59,014 bases of DNA from an uncultured Clostridiaceae bacterium (GCA_946493085.1 CAMMAC010000007.1:1-59014), one strand, 5' to 3'. Counted from the stretch's first letter, positions 15,314 to 24,985 are shown. Notes: generated by a model from the sequence alone, not told the origin. Program-made: numbers and translations.

Positions 15314-16015
15314 ATGGCATATATAGAATTTAAAAATGTGATAAAAGAATATAAAATGGGAGAAATCACGATTAAAGCCTTAGATAAGACAAATTTTGAG
15401 ATAGAAAAGGGAGAACTAGTGGTTATTGTAGGACCTAGTGGGGCTGGAAAAACTACTACTTTAAATATATTGGGAGGCATGGATAATGTAACTTCTGGTA
15501 GTGTATGGGTAGATGGCAAAGAAGTAAGTAAGTTAAAAAATAAAGAATTAATACGTTATAGAAGAGAAGATATTGGTTTTGTTTTTCAATTTTATAACTT
15601 GGTGCAAAATTTGACAGCGCTAGAAAATGTAGAACTTGCCACACAAATATGTAAAGATTCTTTATCACCAGAAGAAATTATGAAAAAAGTAGGATTGAAA
15701 GATAGAATGAAAAACTTCCCTTCTCAATTATCAGGAGGAGAACAACAAAGAGTGGCAATTGCAAGAGCAATTGCTAAAAATCCAAAGCTGTTATTATGTG
15801 ATGAGCCAACAGGTGCGTTGGACTACAAAACAGGAAAACAAATTTTAAAATTACTGCAAGATACTTGCCGAAAAGAAAATATGACAGTTGTCATTATTAC
15901 ACACAATACTGCCATTGCACCTATGGCAGATAAAGTAATTTTTTTCAAAAATGGAAAGGCCGAAAAGATAGAGAAAAATGAAAATCCAATTTCTATTGAA
16001 CAAATAGAATGGTAA
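15314..16015 (+). CDS. ABC transporter ATP-binding protein, MacB/LolD type
   Basis: A 233-aa ATPase subunit with Walker [10 protein letters not shown] (near residue 40), Q-loop FQFYNL, signature [14 protein letters not shown], Walker [13 protein letters not shown] and the switch histidine in VIITHN. The signature and the GALD after Walker B are typical of the group that partners FtsX-like permeases; the next gene is one. I prefer ATG 15314 (GAAGG 6 bases upstream) over ATG 15308, which abuts that site. It likely powers export or mechanotransmission rather than import. Confidence 0.92.
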   Translation: MAYIEFKNVIKEYKMGEITIKALDKTNFEIEKGELVVIVGPSGAGKTTTLNILGGMDNVTSGSVWVDGKEVSKLKNKELIRYRREDIGFVFQFYNLVQNLTALENVELATQICKDSLSPEEIMKKVGLKDRMKNFPSQLSGGEQQRVAIARAIAKNPKLLLCDEPTGALDYKTGKQILKLLQDTCRKENMTVVIITHNTAIAPMADKVIFFKNGKAEKIEKNENPISIEQIEW

Positions 16016-16037
16016 GCATCCAATAGAAAAATAGCAA

Positions 16038-16070
16038 AGGTTTATGGGTAACCTTTTAAAAACCTAAATA
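16038..16070 (+). repeat. Intergenic nested-hairpin repeat, copy 3 of 3
   Basis: AGGTTT (16038-16043) and AAACCT (16060-16065) enclose an inner GGGTAACC, followed by AAATA. It ends 29 bases before the permease start codon, nearly the same distance as copies 1 and 2 from their downstream genes. Confidence 0.6.
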
Positions 16071-16094
16071 ATATTTACAAGGAAGAAAATAAAA

Positions 16095-19000
16095 ATGAAA
16101 AAAGCCCTATTAAAAGATAGTGTGAAAGAAATAAAAAATACCTATAAGCGATTTATTTCCATATTATTAATGGCTTTTTTAGGTGTGGGCTTTTTTGCAG
16201 GAATTAGAGCAAGTAGTCCAGATATGTTAGATACCATAGATCAATATTTTGCACAAAAAAACGTATATGATATAGAGGTATTATCTACTTTAGGGCTTAC
16301 TGGGGAAGATATAGATGCGTTGAAACAAATAGAAGGTGTGGAAAATGTTTATGGTACTTATAGTACAGATGTATTAATTGAAACAGAAGATACAGAAGCT
16401 GTTGCTAAAATCTTGCCAATAGAAGATGTCAATCAAGCAGAATTAGTGGAAGGTAGAATGCCTGAGACAAATGCAGAGTGCTTGGTAGAAGAAACTTACT
16501 TGACTGCTAGTCATAAGAAGATAGGAGATACCATTCTTTTACAAGTAGAAGATGCGGGAGAAGAGGGAGTTTCTCTGCAAGAGACACAAGTAACCATAGT
16601 AGGAACTGCTAGAAGCCCTATCTATATTTCTAGGGAAAGAGGAACTACTACTTTAGGTTCTGGCAAAATCGCTTATTTTATGTATGTGCCAAAAGATAAT
16701 TTTGTTTCTGATGTTTTTACAGAAATTTATATCACCGTTCCAAAACAAGAGGGTGTAAAAACAGGAAGTACAGAATATGAAGAAACGATAGAAGTTGTTA
16801 CAGAAAGAATAGAAGCTATTAAAGAGGAGAGACAACAAGCAAGATATCAATCTTTAATAGATACAGCAAATGCAGAACTTGCAGAGGCAGAGCAAACTTT
16901 TGAAAGTGAAAAAGCAGATGCAGAAAAACAGTTAGCAGATGCACAAGCGGAAATTGATAGTGGAAGGAAAGAATTAGAAGACGGAAAACAAGCACTAGAG
17001 ACTAATCGCAGGCAAGTAAATAATCAGCTTAGTGAGGCAAAAAAACAAATAGAGGATGCAGAAAAACAGATACAGGAAAGCGAGCAATTACTGCAACAAC
17101 AAGAAACACAGGCGCAGGAAGGAATAGTACAATTAGAAACTGCTAAACAAGAACAACAAGCAAACTTAAGCAAACTAGAAACAGGGATAACTCAAATAGA
17201 AGAAAATATAGCAAAAATAGAAGAACAATTAAAACAAGAAGGAATTACGGAAGAGCAAAAAGCTGTTTTGCAAGCACAAAAAGAAGCTTTAACAGAGCAA
17301 CAAAAAGAAGCAGAAACACAAAAACAAACATTACAAACTGCTATTGCACAAATAGAAACACAGATACAAAGTATACAGACAGAATTAGAGACAGGAAAAA
17401 CACAATTGGAACAGGCAAAGAAGACATTGCAAACCAGTCGAGCACAATATGAAACCAATCAAGCAAAAGCACAAAGAGAATTAAGTGAGGCTCAAAAAGA
17501 AATAGAGAATGCGGAAGTAGAATTGCAAGAAGGAGAACAAACATTAGCAGAAAAACAGGCAGAATTTAATACAAAAATTGCAGAGGCTGAAGGAGAATTA
17601 ATTGATGCTAGAGAGAAAATTGCAGAAATTGAAAGGCCAACTTGGTATATATTAGACAGAAATAGTAATAGCGGTTATAGTAGCTTTATTAAGGATACAG
17701 AGAATATAGAAAATTTAGGAAGAGTATTTCCAATTGTATTTTTTGTAATTGCTACTTTAATTTCGCTTACTTCTATGACGAGAATGGTAGAAGAGCAAAG
17801 AGTACAAATAGGAACGCTAAAAGCATTGGGATATAATAAATTTCAAATTGCAAGCAAGTACATTTTATATGCGAGTTTAGCTTGTATCGTTGGTGGCATT
17901 TTAGGAATGATGGTGGGTTTTTACCTATTACCGAATATTATTTGGTCTATGTATAGCATGATGTACACTATAACGAATTTTATGATTACATTTAATTGGT
18001 ACTATGCTATTATGGGATTAGGATTAGCAAGTATTTGTATTATAGGAGCAACTGCATTAACAACAGTGCAAACGCTAAAACAAACTCCAGCAGAATTAAT
18101 GAGACCAAAGGCACCAAAACCAGGAAAGAGAGTTTTGTTAGAGAGAATTCCATTTATATGGAAACGATTGAATTTTTCTAGAAAAGTAACCATCCGAAAT
18201 ATCTTTCGTTATAAAAAAAGATTTTTTATGACTATTATAGGAATTGCAGGTTGTACCGCTTTAATCTTAACAGGTTTTGGAATAAAAGATGCCATTTCTG
18301 CGCTACTTCCAGATCAATATGAAAAAGTATTTCATTATGATATGCAAGTCAGTTTAAAAAATGCATTAACAGAGGAACAAATAGCAGAATTAATACAAAC
18401 TATAAAAGAAAAGCAAGGTGTAACACAGGTAGTAGAGACATATATGGCAGGAGGAACTTTGCATAAAGATTCAGACCAAGAAGATATACAAATCATCGTG
18501 CCAGGTAGTGAGGAAGAATTGGAAAAAGTGATTTCCTTAAATGATGTAGCAACAGAAGAAAAAGTTACTTTGCCAAAAGATAAAATAGTTATTACAGATA
18601 AGGTGGCAGAACTAATAGGAGCAAAAGTGGGAGATACGGTTACTCTAAGAAACAGTGAAGATGAAGAAGTACAAGTAGAAGTAGCACAAATTGTAGAAAA
18701 TTACATTTCCCATTATGTGTATATGTCAAAGCAAATGTATGAGAGTTTGTATGGAACTTATGAGACAAATGTATTGTTTTTACAATATGAGGGATTAAGT
18801 GAGGAACAAGAAAATACACTATCCAAAGAATTATTAGCAGAAAATGGTGTATCCTCTACTATATTTATTTCTAGTATACAAACTGTTATGGAAGATATGA
18901 TGTATTCTTTAAATTATGTAGTAGTGGTTTTAATTGTATCGGCAGGATTACTAGCTTTTGTAGTATTATATAATTTAGCAAATGTAAATATTAGTGAGAG

Positions 19001-19310
19001 AGTAAGAGAACTGGCTACTATTAAAGTATTAGGTTTTTACGATAAAGAAGTTTATCAGTATATATCTAGAGAAACGGTAATTTTAACAGCCATTGGAATT
19101 CTATTAGGATTAGCAGGAGGATATTTCTTAAGTTACTTTATCATGGGTACTTGTGAAATAGATATGTTACGTTTTACAAAAGATATTTTACCACAAAGTT
19201 ATGTGTTTGCCGCATTAATTACTATTGCATTTACAATTATCGTAAATATTGTTACCTATTTTGCTTTAAAGAAAATTGATATGATAGAGAGTTTAAAAAG
19301 TATAGAATAA
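16095..19310 (+). CDS. FtsX-like ABC transporter permease with long coiled-coil extracellular domain
   Basis: A 1071-aa permease. The first helix is at about residues 20-42, followed by a large outside domain. Residues about 255-515 form an unbroken Glu/Gln/Lys/Ala-rich coiled coil (repeats like AEAEQTFESEKADAEKQLAD). A first FtsX core with three helices spans about 545-690 (TSMTRMVEEQRVQIGTLKALG), then a second outside domain and a second FtsX core near the C-terminus (NISERVRELATIKVLGFY). This duplicated layout is common in clostridial exporters and antimicrobial-peptide sensors. The coil could reach into the cell wall; the substrate is unknown. It pairs with the ATPase upstream. Confidence 0.88.
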   Translation: MKKALLKDSVKEIKNTYKRFISILLMAFLGVGFFAGIRASSPDMLDTIDQYFAQKNVYDIEVLSTLGLTGEDIDALKQIEGVENVYGTYSTDVLIETEDTEAVAKILPIEDVNQAELVEGRMPETNAECLVEETYLTASHKKIGDTILLQVEDAGEEGVSLQETQVTIVGTARSPIYISRERGTTTLGSGKIAYFMYVPKDNFVSDVFTEIYITVPKQEGVKTGSTEYEETIEVVTERIEAIKEERQQARYQSLIDTANAELAEAEQTFESEKADAEKQLADAQAEIDSGRKELEDGKQALETNRRQVNNQLSEAKKQIEDAEKQIQESEQLLQQQETQAQEGIVQLETAKQEQQANLSKLETGITQIEENIAKIEEQLKQEGITEEQKAVLQAQKEALTEQQKEAETQKQTLQTAIAQIETQIQSIQTELETGKTQLEQAKKTLQTSRAQYETNQAKAQRELSEAQKEIENAEVELQEGEQTLAEKQAEFNTKIAEAEGELIDAREKIAEIERPTWYILDRNSNSGYSSFIKDTENIENLGRVFPIVFFVIATLISLTSMTRMVEEQRVQIGTLKALGYNKFQIASKYILYASLACIVGGILGMMVGFYLLPNIIWSMYSMMYTITNFMITFNWYYAIMGLGLASICIIGATALTTVQTLKQTPAELMRPKAPKPGKRVLLERIPFIWKRLNFSRKVTIRNIFRYKKRFFMTIIGIAGCTALILTGFGIKDAISALLPDQYEKVFHYDMQVSLKNALTEEQIAELIQTIKEKQGVTQVVETYMAGGTLHKDSDQEDIQIIVPGSEEELEKVISLNDVATEEKVTLPKDKIVITDKVAELIGAKVGDTVTLRNSEDEEVQVEVAQIVENYISHYVYMSKQMYESLYGTYETNVLFLQYEGLSEEQENTLSKELLAENGVSSTIFISSIQTVMEDMMYSLNYVVVVLIVSAGLLAFVVLYNLANVNISERVRELATIKVLGFYDKEVYQYISRETVILTAIGILLGLAGGYFLSYFIMGTCEIDMLRFTKDILPQSYVFAALITIAFTIIVNIVTYFALKKIDMIESLKSIE

Positions 19311-19330
19311 AGAAAAGAGGGGAAATACAC

Positions 19331-20032
19331 GTGATAGGATGGAAACAAGCAGAGCATATAGAACATAAAGAAGAAAAAGAAAGATTAGCCAATAGAATGG
19401 CAGAAAGAGTAAAAGAAGGAGAAATTATAGGGTTTGGTTCGGGAACTACATCTTACTTAACTACCTTGGCGATAGGAAAAAAAGTAAAAGAAGAGGGGTT
19501 GCATATAAAAGCAATTCCTACTTCTGATGTAATAGAAAATCTATGCAAAGAATTAGAAATACCTGTTACTAGTTTAGAGCAAGAAACTCCTGATTGGTGT
19601 TTTGATGGAGCAGATGAAGTAGATAATCAAGGCAATATGATAAAAGGAATGGGAGCAGCCATGTTTAGAGAAAAATTAAATATGGTAAATAGCAAAGAAA
19701 ATTATATTTTAATAGATAGCTCTAAAAGAGTAGATAGATTAGGTGAAAAACATCCTATTCCCATAGAGTGCGAAAAAAGAGCGGCAAATTACGTACTAGA
19801 AAAGGTAAAAGGATTAGGAGCAAAAAAATTAGAATGGCGTTATCAAGAGGAAGAAATACCAGGCCAACGAACAAGAAAAATACAAACAAAGTTTATTACC
19901 GATAACGGAAATTATATTTTGCATGCTTGGTTTGGTGAAATTCCTTCCTCTTTAGAAAAAGACTTAAAACAAATTGTTGGAGTAATAGAAACAGGACTAT
20001 TTATAGGATATCCTATTCATATAATTCAGTAA
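19331..20032 (+). CDS. rpiA: Ribose-5-phosphate isomerase A
   Basis: The enzyme interconverts ribose 5-phosphate and ribulose 5-phosphate in the pentose phosphate pathway. Motifs are GFGSGTTSYL near residue 36, AIPTSD, DGADEVDNQGNMIKGMGAAM with the catalytic acidic residues, REKLN, and ITDNGNYILHA in the C-terminal half. The usual KGGGGAL loop reads KGMGAAM here, a mild divergence. The length of 233 aa is normal. Translation starts at GTG with GAGGGGA 7-8 bases upstream. Its last 20 bases overlap a small gene on the other strand. Confidence 0.9.
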   Translation: MIGWKQAEHIEHKEEKERLANRMAERVKEGEIIGFGSGTTSYLTTLAIGKKVKEEGLHIKAIPTSDVIENLCKELEIPVTSLEQETPDWCFDGADEVDNQGNMIKGMGAAMFREKLNMVNSKENYILIDSSKRVDRLGEKHPIPIECEKRAANYVLEKVKGLGAKKLEWRYQEEEIPGQRTRKIQTKFITDNGNYILHAWFGEIPSSLEKDLKQIVGVIETGLFIGYPIHIIQ

Positions 20033-20180
20033 TGTAAACATCTTTGGCCTCGGGGTGACTTAAGAAACCAATAGTAGCAACATCGTCTTTTACTTCTTGT
20101 ACCCAAACAGGTTCATCATGATAATAAATTTCTTCAATTTGTTTATTTTTTACAATTTCATAAATTCTTTCTTTTTTCAT
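20013..20180 (-). CDS. sspH: Small acid-soluble spore protein, H type (SspH-like)
   Basis: A 55-aa reading frame on the minus strand, easily missed because of its size. It starts at ATG 20180 with AGGAG 8-9 bases upstream and ends at TAG 20013-20015, inside the 3' end of rpiA on the other strand. The sequence MKKERIYEIVKNK...EEIYYHDEPVWVQEVKDDVA and the ending VYITELYE follow the SspH pattern (R-x-x-E-I, Y-x-x-x-P-V-W-I-Q-x-V, final EL-E). Such proteins are packed in spores. Neighbouring ymdB-spoVS and ytfJ fit a sporulating host. Sigma-G control is expected, but I see no convincing box. Confidence 0.75.
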   Translation of the reverse strand: MKKERIYEIVKNKQIEEIYYHDEPVWVQEVKDDVATIGFLSHPEAKDVYITELYE

Positions 20181-20269
20181 AGAATTCTCTCCTCTCTGGT
20201 TTTTGTTCTATTCTATACAGAAAAAAGAAAAAATATACATGAAAAATTAAAATATAAGGAGCGAAAAAA

Positions 20270-21043
20270 ATGAATATATTGGTAATAGGAGATATCGTAG
20301 GGGAAGCAGCAGTAAAAAAATTAAAAGAGAACCTTCCCCAGTTAAAGCAAAAACACGAAATTGATTTTGTGATAGTAAATGCAGAAAATGCAGCAGGAGG
20401 AATGGGCATTACGAAAAAAATATTTGGTGAATTAAAAGAAATGAAAATAGATGCCATTACAATGGGAAATCATACATGGGGTAAGAAAGATATTTTTGAA
20501 TTTATAGATGACCCTATTTTGATTAGACCTGCCAATTACTCCAAAGGAGTGATTGGAAAAGGGTATGCTATTTTTAAACGAGGAGAAAAGAAAATAGCGG
20601 TTATGAATCTAATAGGAAGAACAGATATGGCTGTACAATCAGACAATCCTTTTACTACAGCAGAAGAAATTGTAGAGAAAATAAAAGAGGAAGTAGATTA
20701 TATCCTAGTAGATTTTCATGCAGAAGCAACCGCCGAAAAAATTGCAATGAAATGTTTTTTAGATGGCAAGGTAACGGCTATTTTTGGTACACATACACAT
20801 GTACAAACGGCAGATGAACAAGTAACTAAAAAAGGAACAGCCTATATTACAGATGTAGGAATGACAGGAGCGATAGATTCTGTCATAGGAATGGATATGC
20901 AAGCGGCGATGAAACGTTTTATCACATCAATGCCAGAAAGATATAAATTAGCAGAAGGTAGCCAGATGATAAATGGATGTGTAATAGCGACAAATGACGA
21001 GAATTGTCGAGCAACGAATATTTATAGAATACAAGTAAAATAA
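20270..21043 (+). CDS. ymdB: YmdB-type metallophosphoesterase (TIGR00282 family)
   Basis: A 257-aa calcineurin-like phosphodiesterase; the Bacillus homologue hydrolyses cyclic nucleotides and affects biofilm and motility choice. Metal ligands are seen in IGDIVG (Asp8), VNAENAAGG (Asn, Glu), GNHTW (Asn-His near 65), DFHAEAT and GTHTHVQTAD. The C-terminal GMTGAIDSVIGM is typical of the family. The next gene is spoVS, as in Bacillus subtilis, but rny, which usually precedes them, is not adjacent here. An AAGGAG site lies 8 bases before the ATG. Confidence 0.93.
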   Translation: MNILVIGDIVGEAAVKKLKENLPQLKQKHEIDFVIVNAENAAGGMGITKKIFGELKEMKIDAITMGNHTWGKKDIFEFIDDPILIRPANYSKGVIGKGYAIFKRGEKKIAVMNLIGRTDMAVQSDNPFTTAEEIVEKIKEEVDYILVDFHAEATAEKIAMKCFLDGKVTAIFGTHTHVQTADEQVTKKGTAYITDVGMTGAIDSVIGMDMQAAMKRFITSMPERYKLAEGSQMINGCVIATNDENCRATNIYRIQVK

Positions 21044-21100
21044 AAGGCGAAAAAACAAAAACTTTAGCGAAAACTTTTCCTAAAAATTTCCAAAAAAGAC

Positions 21101-21129
21101 TAGACAATTTATAAAATATGTAATATAAA
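21101..21129 (+). promoter_or_regulatory. Promoter upstream of spoVS
   Basis: TAGACA (21101-21106), a 17-bp spacer and TATAAA (21124-21129), 45 bases before the start codon, suggest spoVS has its own start besides readthrough from ymdB. Confidence 0.5.
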
Positions 21130-21173
21130 TATACCTGTAATTCAAATAAAAATAAAATTATAGGAGGCAAAAA

Positions 21174-21437
21174 ATGGAAATTTTAAAAATCTCATCCAAA
21201 TCAAATCCAAATTCAGTAGCAGGAGCAATTGCTGGATTGGTAAAAGAAGAAAACAAAGCAGAAATGCAAGCAATTGGAGCAGGGGCACTGAATCAAGCTG
21301 TAAAGGCAGTAGCAATAGCGAGAGGATTTGTAGCACCATCAGGAGTGGATTTAGTATGTATACCAGCATTTGCAGAGGTAGAAGTAGAAGGAGAGGATAG
21401 AACTGGTATTAGAATTATTGTAGAGTCGAGAAAATAA
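21174..21437 (+). CDS. spoVS: Stage V sporulation protein S
   Basis: An 87-aa protein with the hallmark SpoVS sequence: MEILKISSKSNPNSVAGAIA, GAGALNQAVKAVAIARG and GVDLVCIPAF. It is an Alba-like small protein needed for late sporulation and coat formation in Bacillus; how it acts is not fully known. Conservation is very high, so the call is safe. It has an AGGAGG site 7 bases before the ATG. Confidence 0.96.
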   Translation: MEILKISSKSNPNSVAGAIAGLVKEENKAEMQAIGAGALNQAVKAVAIARGFVAPSGVDLVCIPAFAEVEVEGEDRTGIRIIVESRK

Positions 21438-21502
21438 TCCAAGGTAGTCTCTAGCCTTGTTTTATATAGAAAGGTACCTAAAATAATGTACTTTCCTATA
21501 AA

Positions 21503-21549
21503 AAAGATTGCAAAAGAAAACCATACTTTTGCAATCTTTTCAAAATATT
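21503..21549 (+). terminator. Terminator after spoVS
   Basis: AAAGATTGCAAAAG (21503-21516) and CTTTTGCAATCTTT (21526-21539) form a perfect 14-bp stem with a 9-base loop and a short T run. The flanking A and T runs mean it could act in both directions. Between here and 21742 I see no gene. Confidence 0.75.
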
Positions 21550-21741
21550 TTTTTCAGAAATAAATTTTTATCATAACGAAAAATAAAGAATCGATTGTGT
21601 CCTATTTATGGTTTCTTTATTAATCCCAAAGAATAAGTATATGAACCTAACATTTTCTTAAAAAATCCAAGAAAGAATGCTTGAAAAAATGGAAAAGATA
21701 AGATATGATTAATAAAAAATACGGGGTGAGAAAAAGCAAAA

Positions 21742-23325
21742 ATGAGATTTAATATAGTAAAAGGTATTTTTATAGTGGTAGTAATAGGCATTATTGCGTT
21801 TGCTATATATTCTATCTATTTTCAAGAAAAGCAAGAAAATACAGAGGTGCAGAATGAACAGCAGGCAGAAGTAATAGAAGAAAAGAAAGATATTCGTTTG
21901 GGAATCTCTAATTTTGATACGATGAACCCATTATTAACTACAAATAAAGAAGTATTAAATATAGGTAAATTGATTTTTGAACCATTGCTTACCTTAGACG
22001 AAAATTATAAAATACAATTATGTTTGGCAACAGAATGGTCAAAAACGTCGGATACGAGTTATGTAGTAAAAATAGATAATTCTGTACAATGGCAAGATGG
22101 AACTCCTCTTATTGCTAAAGACATACAGTTTACGATAGACCGTCTAAAAGAGGGAAGATCAGTTTATTCTGCTAATGTAGAAAAAGTAAGCAGTGTGGAA
22201 GTGATAGATGCTAGTACTGTTAAAATTAATTTATCTGAACCAGTTCCTTTTTTTGAATATAATTTAACCTTTCCTATTATGCCAAATAACTATTATTTAG
22301 GTGAGGATTTTAACACTTCTACGAAAATACCAATAGGGACAGGCATGTATAAAATTACTAGTATAGATAGCCAAAAAATTACTTTAGCACGAAATGATAG
22401 CTGGTGGAAAGATGTAGAGCCTAAAATTGAAACGGTAGAAATAAAGTTATATACAGAAATAGGAGAACTATATAATAGTTTTAAATTAGGAAATATAGAT
22501 ATTTTTACAACAGCTAATCGCGATTTAGAAAACTATATTGGAACGATGGGGTATGCAAAAGAAGAATTTGCGGGAAGAGAATTTGATTATTTAGCTTTTA
22601 ATTGCCAAGATGATTTGCTGCAAAGAGTAGAAGTAAGAAAAGCCATTTCTTATGCCATTGATAAAAATAATATTGTATCAGCTGTATACAATAATCAGTA
22701 CTATGTTTCTCATTTTCCATTAGATTTTGGAAGTTTTGCTTATGAGAATACGCAAACTAGTAGCGGATACAATGTGGAACAGGCAAAACAAGTATTAACA
22801 GATAATGGGTGGGAATATAAGAATAATCGTTGGCAAAAAAGAGAAAATGGGAAAACGCTTCGATTAAGATTCACTCTATCTGTACAACAAAATAATGCCC
22901 AAAGACTTGCTGTGGCAGAAAATATAAAAGCTCAATTAGAGCAAATAGGTATTTCTGTTACTATTAGCAAATTGTCAGATACACAATATCAAGCAGCATT
23001 AACCAATAAAAGTTATCAAATGTTAATTACGGGTGTATATAATGGCTATAGTCCAGATGTATCTAAGTTTTTTGGAACAGATAATTTGCAAAACTATACG
23101 AATGAGACAATGAAAACACTATTAAAAGAAGTAGAGTCCATACAAGATGAAGAATTGTTAAAACAAAAGTATCAAGAAATAGTAAGTATTTACCAAGAGG
23201 AACAGCCATTTATTAGCTTATATCGCAACAAAGTAACCGTAATTAAAGACCAAAACTTAGCTGGTGAAGTAACACCAAATAACTTTTTTAGTTATTACCA
23301 TTTTGAAGATTGGTATCGTATGTAA
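21742..23325 (+). CDS. Extracellular solute-binding protein, family 5 (OppA/DppA-like), membrane anchored
   Basis: A 527-aa peptide/nickel-type solute-binding protein. A single N-terminal helix (about residues 7-28) followed by charged residues anchors it; there is no lipobox cysteine, unlike most Gram-positive binding proteins. The mature part begins KDIRLGISNFDTMNPLLTTN and contains family segments FEPLLTLDENY, WQDGTPLIAKDIQFTIDRL, VEVRKAISYAIDK and PDVSKFFGTDN. No permease or ATPase genes are next to it, so it is an orphan binding protein, perhaps serving a distant Opp system or a sensory role. Confidence 0.88.
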   Translation: MRFNIVKGIFIVVVIGIIAFAIYSIYFQEKQENTEVQNEQQAEVIEEKKDIRLGISNFDTMNPLLTTNKEVLNIGKLIFEPLLTLDENYKIQLCLATEWSKTSDTSYVVKIDNSVQWQDGTPLIAKDIQFTIDRLKEGRSVYSANVEKVSSVEVIDASTVKINLSEPVPFFEYNLTFPIMPNNYYLGEDFNTSTKIPIGTGMYKITSIDSQKITLARNDSWWKDVEPKIETVEIKLYTEIGELYNSFKLGNIDIFTTANRDLENYIGTMGYAKEEFAGREFDYLAFNCQDDLLQRVEVRKAISYAIDKNNIVSAVYNNQYYVSHFPLDFGSFAYENTQTSSGYNVEQAKQVLTDNGWEYKNNRWQKRENGKTLRLRFTLSVQQNNAQRLAVAENIKAQLEQIGISVTISKLSDTQYQAALTNKSYQMLITGVYNGYSPDVSKFFGTDNLQNYTNETMKTLLKEVESIQDEELLKQKYQEIVSIYQEEQPFISLYRNKVTVIKDQNLAGEVTPNNFFSYYHFEDWYRM

Positions 23326-23350
23326 AATAATAAAAAAATGAAAAAAACTC

Positions 23351-23398
23351 TTGACAAAAGAAAAGGTTAGTATATAATAAGAATACAAACATATGTTT
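23351..23398 (+). promoter_or_regulatory. recA promoter with LexA (SOS) box
   Basis: TTGACA (23351-23356), a 16-bp spacer and TATAAT (23373-23378), followed by the perfect 12-bp palindrome AAACATATGTTT (23387-23398) at the transcription start. This resembles the Gram-positive SOS box (CGAAC-N4-GTTCG), implying LexA control of recA. LexA itself is not in the window. Confidence 0.8.
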
Positions 23399-23430
23399 AA
23401 AATAATATCGTAAGGAAGGAAAGATAAAAT

Positions 23431-24492
23431 ATGGAAAAACAAAATTCAGAAAAAATGAAAGCTTTGGAAGTAGCATTAGGACAAATAGAAAAACAATTTG
23501 GAAAAGGTTCTGTTATGAAATTGGGAGATTATCAAGCCATGAATGTAGAGGCTATTCCAACAGGAGCTTTAAGCCTAGATATTGCTTTAGGAATAGGAGG
23601 AATTCCAAGAGGAAGAATTATAGAAATATATGGACCAGAATCTTCTGGAAAAACTACTTTAGCATTACATATGATTGCAGAAGCACAAAAATTAGGGGGA
23701 GAGGCTGCGTTTATTGATGCAGAACATGCGCTAGATCCTGTTTATGCAAAACATTTAGGGGTAGATATAGATAATCTAATTGTATCTCAACCAGACACAG
23801 GAGAACAAGCACTAGAAATAGCAGAAGCACTAGTAAGAAGTGGAGCTTTAGATGTTATTGTTATAGACTCTGTAGCGGCACTAGTACCAAAAGCAGAAAT
23901 AGATGGAGATATGGGAGATTCTCATATTGGTTTGCAAGCAAGACTTATGTCCCAAGCTTTGAGAAAATTAGCAGGAGCGATTAATAAATCAAAATGTGTG
24001 ATTGTATTTATTAACCAATTAAGAGAAAAAGTAGGCGTTATGTTTGGAAATCCAGAAACTACAGCTGGTGGTAGAGCATTAAAATATTATGCATCTGTTC
24101 GTTTAGATATTAGAAAAGTAGAAAATATTAAACAAGATGGAGAAGTATTAGGAAATAGAGCAAAAGTAAAAGTAGTAAAAAATAAAGTAGCACCACCTTT
24201 TAGAGAAGCAGAATTTGATATTATTTATGGTAAAGGAATTTCTAAAGAAGGAAATATTTTAGATATTGCAGTTAACCTAGATATTATCGAAAAAAGTGGT
24301 TCTTGGTTTAGCTATAAAGGAGAAAGAATTGGTCAAGGAAGAGAAAATGTAAAAAAATATTTAGCAGATAATCCAGAGGTAGCAAAAGAAGTAGAAGAAA
24401 AGATTAGAGCCAACTTTACAGAAGCATTTGAAAAAAGTTTAGGTGACGAAGAAGAAAAAGAGGAAGAAGAGCAAAACGAAATAGAAGAATAA
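23431..24492 (+). CDS. recA: Recombinase RecA
   Basis: A 353-aa ATP-dependent DNA strand-exchange protein for homologous recombination and SOS induction. Seen are [13 protein letters not shown] (Walker A near residue 68), [22 protein letters not shown] (Walker B and loop 1), [35 protein letters not shown] (loop 2) and the acidic C-terminal tail (residues about 333-353, mostly Glu). The AAGGAAGG site and LexA box lie upstream; recX follows by 28 bases. Confidence 0.99.
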   Translation: MEKQNSEKMKALEVALGQIEKQFGKGSVMKLGDYQAMNVEAIPTGALSLDIALGIGGIPRGRIIEIYGPESSGKTTLALHMIAEAQKLGGEAAFIDAEHALDPVYAKHLGVDIDNLIVSQPDTGEQALEIAEALVRSGALDVIVIDSVAALVPKAEIDGDMGDSHIGLQARLMSQALRKLAGAINKSKCVIVFINQLREKVGVMFGNPETTAGGRALKYYASVRLDIRKVENIKQDGEVLGNRAKVKVVKNKVAPPFREAEFDIIYGKGISKEGNILDIAVNLDIIEKSGSWFSYKGERIGQGRENVKKYLADNPEVAKEVEEKIRANFTEAFEKSLGDEEEKEEEEQNEIEE

Positions 24493-24520
24493 GAAGAGAT
24501 AAAAAAGGAAGAAATAAAAA

Positions 24521-24973
24521 ATGTATACAATAGAAGAATTTGATAGGGCAAAGACACAAGTATTGAAGTATGTGATGTATAAAAAACGTACACTACAAGA
24601 GGTAAAAAATAAATTTGCTTCTATCATAGAAGAAAATTTGTTAGAAGATGTATTACAGGAATTGCAAGAGATTGGATATATTAATGACGAGCAATATATA
24701 GAAAGGGCAGTAAATGAATATAGAGCTTTAAAAAATCTTTCTATAAAAGAGATAAAATATAAATTAATGGCAAAAGGAATTCCTGCAGGAGAATGGGAGA
24801 ACTATTATGCCAAACATAAAGAAGACTTGCAGGAATATGAAAGAAAATCCGCAGAAAATATTGTACTAAAAAAGATGAGTAGTATGGAAGAAATGGAGAT
24901 AAAACAATATTTGATAAAGAAAGGATATGCGTCAGAATATATTGGAGAAGCAATGGAAAAGATAGAGGAGTAG
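24521..24973 (+). CDS. recX: Regulatory protein RecX
   Basis: A 150-aa helical protein that modulates RecA filaments. The family pattern is seen as KTQVLKYVMYKKRTLQEVKNK at the start, ELQEIGYINDEQYIERAVNEY in the middle and LIKKGYASEYIGEAME at the end, i.e. three three-helix repeats. Its position right after recA is typical in Bacillota. Length is at the short end of the family range. Confidence 0.88.
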   Translation: MYTIEEFDRAKTQVLKYVMYKKRTLQEVKNKFASIIEENLLEDVLQELQEIGYINDEQYIERAVNEYRALKNLSIKEIKYKLMAKGIPAGEWENYYAKHKEDLQEYERKSAENIVLKKMSSMEEMEIKQYLIKKGYASEYIGEAMEKIEE

Positions 24974-24985
24974 GGTGAAATCGAT

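Noticed and set aside
16855..17640. Repeated Gln/Glu codons in the FtsX permease as a DNA tandem repeat
   Set aside because: The repetition is at the protein (coiled-coil) level with varied codons; no fixed DNA unit.
20158..20457. 99-aa minus-strand reading frame over ymdB
   Set aside because: It is the antisense of the ymdB start; the real minus-strand gene there is the 55-aa spore protein in another frame.
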